Origin: Ligustrum vulgare
Taxonomy: Eukaryota; Streptophyta; Magnoliopsida; Lamiales; Oleaceae
Assembly (NCBI GenBank): GCA_963555705.1
Contig: OY743180.1
Location: forward strand, 36,054,129-36,118,128
Reading direction: 5' to 3'
Length of the DNA stretch: 64,000 nucleotides
This document shows, piece after piece, positions 1 to 9,422 of this stretch (the stretch's first letter is position 1; each line of letters opens with the position of its first letter). A program made the translations under genes and the position numbers. The notes beneath the pieces are model-generated. The model searched no databases, was not told the DNA's origin, and worked only from the letters and a program-made list of their open reading frames with translations.

Positions 1-1000
1 TAACTATTATACAAGTACGGGATGTCGTAGAAGTTGGTAAGTCACAGTTGGAGTAATAGCTGAAGTAGACACTAAATTTAAGGAATGGGGGTGAGAGTAA
101 CAATAGGTTGGAGCGGTTATTAAAATTTCATAAGTAGAAGTAAGAGTAGTGTATGAAATTTCATCTTCTTGTATTGCTATATATGTATTGTTGCATTGAT
201 TACTATTACTTTCTTTAAAATATTTTAAAAGATTTGCTTGAGAAAGATTGTTATTAACGATTACATAAGCTGTTTTCGTAGAATACTTGCCATTTCGGGA
301 TGCTTTTCAATATGGACGCTAGGACTGGCTACAACCGTACTTCTCGTAAGGGAAGTAGTTTATTTATTTTAATTCTTATGGCCCTTTAGATTTTGTTTTC
401 AGTTTTGAATTCATTATTATTTTATGTTTGAAGTAGATTTCCTGAGTTAATAGGAGTCGAACTGGGAGTTGAAGAAGTTGGTAACTTTTATTCGGATAGG
501 GTAAGGACCTGGGGTAGGTATGTCGATGTACGAGTAAAAGTGGAAATAGGAACTAAAGTTTAACAAATATGGGATTCAGAGTAACAATTGTTAGGAACTG
601 CTACTGAAATTTTTTTATTTGGAGTAAGACAGGTGTATGAAATTTCATATTTTAGTATTGCAATAGATTTATTATTGTAAAGTTTATTTTTGTATACTTT
701 AAAATATTATTTAAGATTTGCTTGACAATGATTAAATATTTGTATTGATTGCAGAAGACGTGCTCATAGAATACTGGTCTTTTGGAATGGTTTTAACACT
801 ACACACTTGATATGCCGACAACCTAGTTGCTTATAAGGGAATTATTACTTTTAGTGAAATGTTTATTATGGCCAGTTCGATTTAGTTTTTAATATTGAAT
901 TTATAATTAGTGAATGTTTGACGTAGATTACTTGAGTTAATAGGAATCGGAGTAGGAGTGAAGTGAGTAATAACTATTGTACGAGTACGGGATGTCGTAG
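1..1000 (-). repeat. Inverted satellite segment left of the gap (1.03 units)
   Basis: This stretch is the reverse complement of the satellite that fills the rest of the window. Read on the minus strand, it covers part of an A monomer (1-412, ending at the gaattc at 407-412), a full B monomer (413-902) and the start of another A (903-1000, cut by the gap at unit position 383). Total length fits a 970-bp unit with no net indel. It is a beta-like A (cccgaaatg, open gaa codon) with alpha-like features further on (tctcaccccc). It carries private differences, such as ggcaag for gacaag, cacctgtct for aaacttgtct, and gtaataattc for gaattaattc. It is therefore a more diverged copy than neighbouring units on the right are to one another. 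Confidence 0.95.
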
Positions 1001-1200
1001 NNNNNNNNNNNNNNNNNNNNNNNNNNNNNNNNNNNNNNNNNNNNNNNNNNNNNNNNNNNNNNNNNNNNNNNNNNNNNNNNNNNNNNNNNNNNNNNNNNNN
1101 NNNNNNNNNNNNNNNNNNNNNNNNNNNNNNNNNNNNNNNNNNNNNNNNNNNNNNNNNNNNNNNNNNNNNNNNNNNNNNNNNNNNNNNNNNNNNNNNNNNN
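1001..1200. other. Assembly gap (200 N)
   Basis: There are exactly 200 undetermined bases, a round number typical of a placeholder for unknown distance. The flanks are the same satellite in opposite orientations: unit position 383 on the reversed left side and position 477 on the direct right side. The true missing length cannot be read from the sequence. Confidence 0.98.
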
Positions 1201-1694
1201 TTATAAATTCAATATTAAAAACTAAATCGAACTTGCCATAATAAACATTTCACTAAAAGAATTAATTCCCTCATAAGCAACTAGGTTGGCGGCATATCAA
1301 GTGTGTAGTGTTAAAACCATTCCAAAAGACCAGTATTATACGAGCACGTCTTCTGCAATCAATACAAATATTTAATCATTGTCAAGCAAATCTTAAATAA
1401 TATTTTAAAGTATACAAAAATAAACTTTACAATAATAAATCTATTGCAATACTAAAATATGAAATTTCATAAACTTGTCTTACTCCAAATAAAAAATTTT
1501 CAGTAGCAGTTCCTAACAATTGTTACTCTGAATCCCATATTTGTTAAACTTTAGTTCCTATTTCCACTTTTACTCGTACATCGACATACCTACCCCCGGT
1601 CCTTCCCCTATTCGAATAAAAGTTACCAACTTCTTCAACTCCCAGTCCGACTCCTATTAACTCAGGAAATCTACTTCAAACATACAATAATAAT
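1201..1694 (+). repeat. Partial first unit: B monomer at the right edge of the gap
   Basis: This is the last 4 bases of an A monomer followed by a full 490-bp B monomer. It carries private substitutions not seen in later units: cgaacttgcc for cgaactggcc, ggttggcgg for ggttgtcgg, and tattatacg for tattctacg. A run of private changes beside the gap fits an edge unit that has escaped homogenisation, or lower consensus quality near the gap. Confidence 0.9.
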
Positions 1695-1865
1695 GAATTC
1701 AAAACTGAAAACAAAATCTAAAGGGCCATAAGAATTTAAATAAATAAACTACTTCCCTTACGAGAAATACGGTTGTAGCCAGTCCAAGCGTCCATATTGA
1801 AAAGCATCCTGTAAAGAGAAGTATTCTACGAAAACAGCTTATGTAATCGTTAATAACAATCTTTC

Positions 1866-1920
1866 TCAAGCAAATCTTATAAAATATTTTAAAGAATACA
1901 ATGCTAAACAATGCAATAAT
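1866..1920 (+). repeat. Conserved box 1 (A copy; B copy at 2352-2406)
   Basis: This is a 55-bp segment beginning tcaagcaaatctta and ending caataat. By direct count, 46 of 55 bases match between A and B of the same unit. That is well above the surrounding sequence, where A and B can be aligned only loosely. It recurs in each monomer at roughly 485-bp intervals. No known binding-site consensus is recognised in it. Confidence 0.75.
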
Positions 1921-2126
1921 ACATATACAGCAATACAAGAAGATGACATTTCATACACTACTCTTACTTCTACTTATTAAATTTTAATAACCGCTCCAAC
2001 CTATTGTTACTCTCACCCCCATTCCTTAAATTTAGTGTCTACTTCAGCTATTACTCCAACTGTGACTTACCAACTTCTACGACATCCCGTACTCGTATAA
2101 TAGTTATTACTCACTTCACTCCTACT

Positions 2127-2174
2127 CCGACTCCTATTAACTCAAGTAATCTACGTCAAACATACACTAATTAT
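2127..2174 (+). repeat. Conserved box 2 at the monomer junction (B copy at 2617-2664)
   Basis: This is a 48-bp segment starting ccgactcctattaactca and closing each monomer. By direct count, 43 of 48 bases match between A and B, the strongest A/B similarity in the unit. It lies immediately before the A/B and B/A joints, so it could be a preferred site of unequal exchange, a conserved protein-binding site, or both. Confidence 0.75.
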
Positions 2175-2427
2175 AAATTCAATATTAAAAACTAAATCGA
2201 ACTGGCCATAATAAACATTTCACTAGAAGAATTAATTCCCTTATAAGCAACTAGGTTGTCGGCATATCAAGTGTGTAGTGTTAAAACCATTCCAAAAGAC
2301 CAGTATTCTGAGAGTACTTCTTCTGCAATCAATACAAATATTTAATCATTGTCAAGCAAATCTTAATTAATATTTTAAAGTATACAAAAATAAACTTTAC
2401 AATAATAAATCTATTGCTATACTAAAA

Positions 2428-2441
2428 TATGAAATTTCATA
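2428..2441. other. 14-bp perfect palindrome in B (tatgaaatttcata)
   Basis: The sequence equals its own reverse complement. It is present in nearly all B monomers (for example 1458-1471 and 3396-3409). At the homologous site in beta, gamma, delta and epsilon A monomers a 12-bp core, atgaaatttcat, is kept (for example 2913-2924). The alpha A monomers lose it by one change (gatgacatttcat). Spacing of the core between neighbouring monomers is 484 bp at 2429, 2913 and 3397. Confidence 0.85.
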
Positions 2442-2460
2442 AACTTGTCTTACTCCAAAT

Positions 2461-2470
2461 AAAAAATTTT
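2461..2470. repeat. Variable A-run in B
   Basis: After ccaaat the run is A6 followed by tttt in alpha-type B, A7 with ttt in beta-type, A8 with ttt in delta-type, and A7 with cttt in the 924-bp type. This slippage-prone tract explains part of the 970/971/972-bp length differences. Confidence 0.8.
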
Positions 2471-2483
2471 CAGTAGCAGTTCC

Positions 2484-2495
2484 TAACAATTGTTA
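2484..2495. other. 12-bp perfect palindrome in B only (taacaattgtta)
   Basis: This is a second self-complementary 12-mer, 56 bp downstream of the first palindrome in the same B monomer. The A counterpart reads aacctattgtta and is not symmetric. Units at 34505 minus ~180 bp and 58351 minus ~180 bp have caattttta here and lose it. The function is unknown. Confidence 0.8.
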
Positions 2496-4708
2496 CTCTG
2501 AATCCCATATTTGTTAAACTTTAGTTCCTATTTCCACGTTTACTCGTACATCGACATACCTACCTCAGGTCCTTCCCCTATTCGAATAAAAGTTACCAAC
2601 TTCTTCAACTCCCAGTCCGACTCCTATTAACTCAGGAAATCTACTTCAAACATACAATAATAATGAATTCAAAACTGAAAACAAAATCTAAAGGGCCATA
2701 AGAATTTAAATAAATAAACTACTTCCCTTACGAGAAGTACGGTTGTAGCCAGTCCTAGCGTCCATATTGAAAAGCATCCCGAAATGACAAGTATTCTACG
2801 AAAACAGCTTATGTAATCGTTAATAACAATCTTTCTCAAGCAAATCTTAACAAATATTTTAAAGAAAATCATAGTAAACAATGTAATAATACATATACAG
2901 CAATACAAGAAGATGAAATTTCATACACTACTCTTACTTCTACTTATGAAATTTTAATAACCGCTCCAACCTATTGTTGCTCTTACCCCCATTCGTTAAA
3001 TTTAGTGTCTACTTCAGCTATTACTCCAACTGTGACTTACCAACTCCTACAACATCCCGTACTCGTATAAAAGTTATTACTCACTTCACTCCTACTCCGA
3101 CTCCTATTAACTCAAGTAATCTACGTCAAACACACTAATTATAAATTCAATATTAAAAACTAAATCGAACTGGCCATAATAAACATTTCAGTAAAAGAAT
3201 TAATTCCCTCATAAGCAACTAGGTTGTCGGCATATCAAGTGTGTAGTGTTAAAACCATTCCAAAAGACCAGTATTCTACGAGCACGTCTTCTGCAATCGA
3301 TACAAATATTTAATCATTGTCAAGCAAATCTTAAATAATATTTTAAAGTATACAAAAATAAACTTTACAATAATAAACCTATTGCAATACTAAAATATGA
3401 AATTTCATAAACTTGTCTTACTCCAAATAAAAAATTTTCAGTAGCAGTTCCTAACAATTGTTACACTGAATCCCATATTTGTTAAACTTTAGTTCCTATT
3501 TCCACTTTTACTAATACATCGACATACCTACCCCCGGTCCTTCCCCTATTCGAATAAAAGTTCCCAACTTCTTCAACTCCCAGTCCGACTCCTATTAACT
3601 CAGGAAATCTACTTCAAACATACAATAATAATGAATTCAAAACTGAAAACAAAATCTAAAGGGCCATAAGAATTTAAATAAATAAACTACTTCCCTTACG
3701 AGAAATACGGTTGTAGCCAGTCCAAGCGTCCATATTGAAAAGCATCCCGTAAAGAGAAGTATTCTACGAAAACAGCTTATGTAATCGTTAATAACAATCT
3801 TTCTCAAGCAAATCTTATAAAATATTTTAAAGAATACAATGCTAAACAATGCAATAATACATATACAGCAATACAAGAAGATGACATTTCATACACTACT
3901 CTTACTTCTACTTATTAAATTTTAATAACCGCTCCAACCTATTGTTACTCTCACCCCCATTCCTTAAATTTAGTGTCTACTTCAGCTATTACTCCAACTG
4001 TGACTTACCAACTTTTACGACATCCCGTACTCGTATAATAGTTATTACTCACTTCACTCCTACTCCGACTCCTATTAACTCAAGTAATCTACGTCAAACA
4101 TACACTAATTATAAATTCAATATTAAAAACTAAATCGAACTGGCCATAATAAACATTTCACTAAAAGAATTAATTCCCTTATAAGCAACTAGGTTGTCGG
4201 CATATCAAGTGTGTAGTGTTAAAACCATTCCAAAAGACCAGTATTCTGAGAGCACTTCTTCTGCAATCAATAATAATATTTAATCATTGTCAAGCAAATC
4301 TTAAATAATATTTTAAAGTATACAAAAATAAACTTTACAATAATAAATCTATTGCAATACTAAAATATGAAATTTCATAAACTTGTCTAACTCCAAATAA
4401 AAAAATTTCAGTAGCAGTTCCTAACAATTGTTACTCTGAATCCCATATTTGTTAAACTTTAGTTCCTATTTCCACGTTTACTCGTACATCGACATACCTA
4501 CCCCAGGTCCTTCCCCTATTCGAATAAAAGTTACCAACTTCTTCAACTCCCAGTCCGAATCCTATTAACTCAGGAAATCTACTTCAAACATACAATAATA
4601 ATGAATTCAAAACTGAAAACAAAATCTAAAGGGCCATAAGAATTAAAATAAATAAACTACTTCCCTTACGAGAAGTACGGTTGTAGCCAGTCCTAGCGTC
4701 CATATTGA

Positions 4709-5008
4709 AAAGCATCCCGAAATGACAAGTATTCTACGAAAACAGCTTATGTAATCGTTAATAACAATCTTTCTCAAGCAAATCTTAACAAATATTTTAA
4801 AGAAAATAATAGTAAACAATGTAATAATACATATACAGCAATACAAGAAGATGAAATTTCATACACTACTCTTACTTCTACTTATGAGATTTTAATAACC
4901 GCTCCAACCTATTGTTGCTCTTACCCCCATTCGTTAAATTTAGTGTCTACTTCAGCTATTACTCCAACTGTGACTTACCAACTCCTACAACATCCCGTAC
5001 TCGTATAA
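4709..5008 (+). other. Met-less 99-codon open frame in a beta A monomer, probable fossil or chance
   Basis: The frame opens after TGA at 4706-4708, reads 99 sense codons and stops at TAA 5006-5008. It has no ATG near its start. Epsilon units keep the same frame (for example 35535-35831, stop 35832-35834). Alpha units break it after 59 codons (GAA to TAA, for example stop 6826-6828). Gamma breaks it with a TAA in agttaacaatg, and beta-del breaks it by the 26-bp deletion. Between beta and epsilon I count about seven replacement and three silent codon changes, which gives no sign of protein constraint. The homologous B region has several stops. Composition is rich in Asn, Thr, Tyr and Ser with no recognisable domain. 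It is not annotated as a gene. Confidence 0.35.
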
Positions 5009-5572
5009 AAGTTATTACTCACTTCACTCCTACTCCGACTCCTATTAACTCAAGTAATCTACGTCAAACATACACTAATTATAAATTCAATATTAAAAAC
5101 TAAATCGAACTGGCCATAATAAACATTTCACTAAAAGAATTAATTCCCGCATAAGCAACTAGGTTGTCGGCATATCAAGTGTGTAGTGTTAAAACCATTC
5201 CAAAAGACCAGTATTCTGAGAGCACTTCTTCTGCAATCAATAATAATATTTAATCATTGTCAAGCAAATCTTAAATAATATTTTAAAGTATACAAAAATA
5301 AACTTTACAATAATAAATCTATTGCAATACTAAAATATGAAATTTCATAAACTTGTCTAACTCCAAATAAAAAAATTTCAGTAGCAGTTCCTAACAATTG
5401 TTACTCTGAATCCCATATTTGTTAAACTTTAGTTCCTATTTCCACGTTTACTCGTACATCGACATACCTACCCCAGGTCCTTACCCTATTCGAATAAAAG
5501 TTACCAACTTCTTCAACTCCCAGTCCGAATCCTATTAACTCAGGAAATCTACTTCAAACATACAATAATAAT

Positions 5573-8500
5573 GAATTCAAAACTGAAAACAAAAGCTAAA
5601 GGGCCATAAGAATTAAAATAAATAAACTACTTCCCTTACGAGAAGTACGGTTGTAGCCAGTCCTAGCGTCCATATTGAAAAGCATCCCGAAATGACAAGT
5701 ATTCTACGAAAACAGCTTATGTAATCGTTAATAACAATCTTTCTCAAGCAAATCTTAACAAATATTTTAAAGAAAATAATAGTAAACAATGTAATAATAC
5801 ATATACAGCAATACAAGAAGATGAAATTTCATACACTACTCTTACTTCTACTTATGAAATTTTAATAACCGCTCCAACCTATTGTTGCTCTTACCCCCAT
5901 TCGTTAAATTTAGTGTCTACTTCAGCTATTAATCCAACTGTGACTTACGAACTCCTACAACATCCCGTACTCGTATAAAAGTTATTACTCACTTCACTCC
6001 TACTCCGACTCCTATTAACTCAAGTAATCTACGTCAAACATACACTAATTATAAATTCAATATTAAAAACTAAATCGAACTGGCCATAATAAACATTTCA
6101 CTAAAAGAATTAATTCCCGCATAAGCAACTAGGTTGTCGGCATATCAAGTGTGTAGTGTTAAAACCATTCCAAAAGACCAGTATTCTACGAGCACGTCTT
6201 CTGCAATCAATACAAATATTTAATCATTGTCAAGCAAATCTTAAATAATATTTTAAAGTATACAAAAATAAACTTTACAATAATAAATCTATTGCAATAC
6301 TAAAATATGAAATTTCATAAACTTGTCTTACTCCAAATAAAAAATTTTCAGTAGCAGTTCCTAACAATTGTTACTCTGAATTCCATATTTGTTAAACTTT
6401 AGTTCCTATTTCCACTTTTACTCGTACATCGACATACCTACCCCCGGTCCTTCCCCTATTCGAATAAAAGTTACCAACTTCTTCAACTCCCAGTCCGACT
6501 CCTATTAACTCAGGAAATCTACTTCAAACATATAATAATAATGAATTCAAAACTGAAAACAAAATCTAAAGGGCCATAAGAATTTAAATAAATAAACTAC
6601 TTCCCTTACGAGAAATACGGTTGTAGCCAGTCCAAGCGTCCATATTGAAAAGCATCCCGTAAAGAGAAGTATTCTACGAAAACAGCTTATGTAATCGTTA
6701 ATAACAATCTTTCTCAAGCAAATCTTATAAAATATTTTAAAGAATACAATGCTAAACAATGCAATAATACATATACAGCAATACAAGAAGATGACATTTC
6801 ATACACTACTCTTACTTCTACTTATTAAATTTTAATAACCGCTCCAACCTATTGTTACTCTCACCCCCATTCCTTAAATTTAGTGTCTACTTCAGCTATT
6901 ACTCCAACTGTGACTTACCAACTTCTACGACATCCCGTACTCGTATAATAGTTATTACTCACTTCACTCCTACTCCGACTCCTATTAACTCAAGTAATCT
7001 ACGTCAAACATACACTAATTATAAATTCAATATTAAAAACTAAATCGAACTGGCCATAATAAACATTTCACTAAAAGAATTAATTCCCTTATAAGCAACT
7101 AGGTTGTCGGCATATCAAGTGTGTAGTGTTAAAACCATTCCAAAAGACCAGTATTCTGAGAGCACTTCTTCTGCAATCAATACAAATATTTAATCATTGT
7201 CAAGCAAATCTTAAATAATATTTTAAAGTATACAAAAATAAACTTTACAATAATAAATCTATTGCAATACTAAAATATGAAATTTCATAAACTTGTCTTA
7301 CTCCAAATAAAAAATTTTCAGTAGCAGTTCCTAACAATTGTTACTCTGAATCCCATATTTGTTAAACTTTAGTTCCTATTTCCACTTTTACTCGTACATC
7401 GACATACCTACCCCCGGTCCTTCCCCTATTCGAATAAAAGTTACCAACTTCTTCAACTCCCAGTCCGACTCCTATTAACTCAGGAAATCTACTTCAAACA
7501 TACAATAATAATGAATTCAAAACTGAAAACAAAATCTAAAGGGCCATAAGAATTTAAATAAATAAACTACTTCCCTTACGAGAAATACGGTTGTAGCCAG
7601 TCCAAGCGTCCATATTGAAAAGCATCCCGTAAAGAGAAGTATTCTACGAAAACAGCTTATGTAATCGTTAATAACAATCTTTCTCAAGCAAATCTTATAA
7701 AATATTTTAAAGAATACAATGCTAAACAATGCAATAATACATATACAGCAATACAAGAAGATGACATTTCATACACTACTCTTACTTCTACTTATTAAAT
7801 TTTAATAACCGCTCCAACCTATTGTTACTCTCACCCCCATTCCTAAAATTTAGTGTCTACTTCAGCTATTACTCCAACTGTGACTTACCAACTTCTACGA
7901 CATCCCGTACTCGTATAATAGTTATTACTCACTTCACTCCTACTCCGACTCCTATTAACTCAAGTAATCTACGTCAAACATACACTAATTATAAATTCAA
8001 TATTAAAAACTAAATCGAACTGGCCATTACATTTCACTAAAAGAATTAATTCCCTTATAAGCAACTAGGTTGTCGGCATATCAAGTGTGTAGTGTTAAAA
8101 CCATTCCAAAAGACCAGTATTCTGAGAGCACTTCTTCTGCAATCAATAATAATATTTAATCATTGTCAAGCAAATCTTAAATAATATTTTAAAGTATACA
8201 AAAATAAACTTTACAATAATAAATCTATTGCAATACTAAAATATGAAATTTCATAAACTTGTCTAACTCCAAATAAAAAAATTTCAGTAGCAGTTCCTAA
8301 CAATTGTTACTCTGAATCCCATATTTGTTAAACTTTAGTTCCTATTTCCACGTTTACTCGTACATCGACATACCTACCCCAGGTCCTTCCCCTATTCGAA
8401 TAAAAGTTACCAACTTCTTCAACTCCCAGTCCGAATCCTATTAACTCAGGAAATCTACTTCAAACATACAATAATAATGAATTCAAAACTGAAAACAAAA

Positions 8501-9422
8501 TCTAAAGGGCCATAAGAATTAAAATAAATAAACTACTTCCCTTACGAGAAGTACGGTTGTAGCCAGTCCTAGCGTCCATATTGAAAAGCATCCCGAAATG
8601 ACAAGTATTCTACGAAAACAGCTTATGTAATCGTTAATAACAATCTTTCTCAAGCAAATCTTAACAAATATTTTAAAGAAAATAATAGCAATACAAGAAG
8701 ATGAAATTTCATACACTACTCTTACTTCTACTTATGAAATTTTAATAACCGCTCCATCCTATTGTTGCTCTTACCCCCATTCGTTAAATTTAGTGTCTAC
8801 TTCAGCTATTACTCAAACTGTGACTTACCAACTCCTACAACATCCCGTACTCGTATAATAGTTATTACTCACTTCACTCCTACTCCGATTCCTATTGACT
8901 CAAGTAATCTACGTCAAACATTCACTAATTATAAATTCAATATTAAAAACTAAATCGAACTGGCCATAATAAACATTTCACTAAAAGAAATAATTCCCTT
9001 ATAAGCAACTAGGTTGTCGGCATATCAAGTGTGTAGTGTTAAAATCATTCCAAAATACCAGTATTCTGAGAGCACGTCTTCTGCAATCAATACAAATATT
9101 TAATCATTGTCAAGCAAATCTTAAATAATATTTTAAAGTATACAAAAATAAACTTTACAATAATAAATCTATTGCAATACTAAAATATGAAATTTCATAA
9201 ACTTGTCTAACTCCAAATAAAAAAATTTCAGTAGCAGTTCCTAACAATTGTTACTCTGAATCCCATATTTGTTAAACTTTAGTTCCTATTTCCACGTTTA
9301 CTCGTACATCGACATACCTACCCCAGGTCCTTACCCTATTCGAATAAAAGTTACCAACTTCTTCAACTCCCAGTCCGAATCCTATTAACTCAGGAAATCT
9401 ACTTCAAACATACAATAATAAT
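5573..9422 (+). repeat. Units 5-8: first copy of the 3850-bp tandem duplication
   Basis: Units are beta (5573), alpha (6543), alpha (7513, 966 bp) and beta-del (8479, 944 bp). Rare marks recur exactly 3850 bp later: aaaagctaaa (about 5590), attaatccaactgtgacttacg (about 5930), tgaattccat (about 6378) and tataataataatg (about 6531). The duplicated stretch actually begins inside the preceding B monomer, after about 5.25 kb, and the first copy ends at about 9.2 kb. Confidence 0.9.
8687..8690 (+). other. 26-bp deletion scar in beta-del A monomers
   Basis: The sequence aataatagcaatacaag replaces a version that carries 26 more bases between tag and caatac, with an ag repeat at the joint. The same scar appears at 12538/12539, 21240/21241, 46073/46074 and 54783/54784, always in a beta background. 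It is therefore one mutation copied by array expansion. Confidence 0.9.

Larger units (their letters stand above)
1695..2174 (+). repeat. Reference monomer A (480 bp, alpha type)
   Basis: This is the first half of the 970-bp dimer. The first ~240 bp are A-rich (gaattc start, ggccataag, tcaagcaaatctta box). The second ~240 bp are C/T-rich and G-poor (cctattgttactc, cactcctactccgactcc). It aligns end to end with monomer B at 2175-2664. The best-matching parts are at 1866-1920 and 2127-2174. It holds an EcoRI motif (gaattc) at its first base and a GGCC in the opening 40 bp. Confidence 0.93.
2175..2664 (+). repeat. Reference monomer B (490 bp)
   Basis: This is the second half of the dimer and a diverged homologue of A. 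Matching landmarks occur in the same order: aaattcaatattaaaaac against gaattcaaaactgaaaac, ctggccataat against gggccataag, agtattct, tcaagcaaatctta, tgttactct, and ctcctattaactcagg. B has two perfect palindromes (2428-2441 and 2484-2495) and a variable A-run at 2461-2466. The +10 bp relative to A is spread over small indels. Confidence 0.93.
1695..5572 (+). repeat. Units 1-4: alpha, beta-like, alpha, beta
   Basis: Units start at 1695, 2665, 3633 and 4603. Unit 1 has a private catcctgtaaag in place of catcccgtaaag. Unit 2 is beta in diagnostic bases but keeps the alpha-like gaatttaaataaat. It also lacks 2 bp (caaacacact for caaacatacact), which gives 968 bp. Unit 3 carries private changes such as actaatacatc. 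These units carry more private changes than those after 5.5 kb, consistent with the homogenisation gradient expected near an array edge. Confidence 0.88.

Noticed and set aside
963..1241. ORF crossing the gap
   Set aside because: Most of it is undetermined sequence, and the flanks are the satellite in opposite orientations.
1..1700. Foldback (hairpin) sequencing artifact at the gap
   Set aside because: Reverse-complemented left-arm B differs from the right-arm B at several sites, so the arms are not copies of one strand. A scaffolding orientation error remains possible and is reported as such.
1699..1938. Recurring minus-strand 79-codon ORF (and 65-, 67-, 72- and 93-codon variants), repeated in almost every A monomer
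   Set aside because: Its end moves by single-base changes (gaatttaaat against gaattaaaat), the 26-bp and 5-bp deletions shift its frame, and there is no domain or start context. It recurs only because the satellite recurs.
2004..2195. Recurring plus-strand 63-codon ORF spanning the A/B joint
   Set aside because: It is a by-product of the repeat. It is lost in units 33572 and 57418 through a 38-bp deletion, in 13277-type units by substitutions and near 33 kb by tca to taa changes. There is no recognisable domain or sign of constraint.
1695..2664. CENP-B box
   Set aside because: I searched both strands of a unit for ttcg followed at the right spacing by cggg. The ttcg and cccg words present (cattcgttaaa, attcgaataa, cccgtactcg) do not fit the consensus spacing.
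1695..2664. Shorter subrepeats (~160 bp) inside each monomer
   Set aside because: Pyrimidine-rich words such as cttcactcc and tactcc recur irregularly, but I could not find a consistent internal period. The two halves of a monomer differ in composition, not in repeated sequence.
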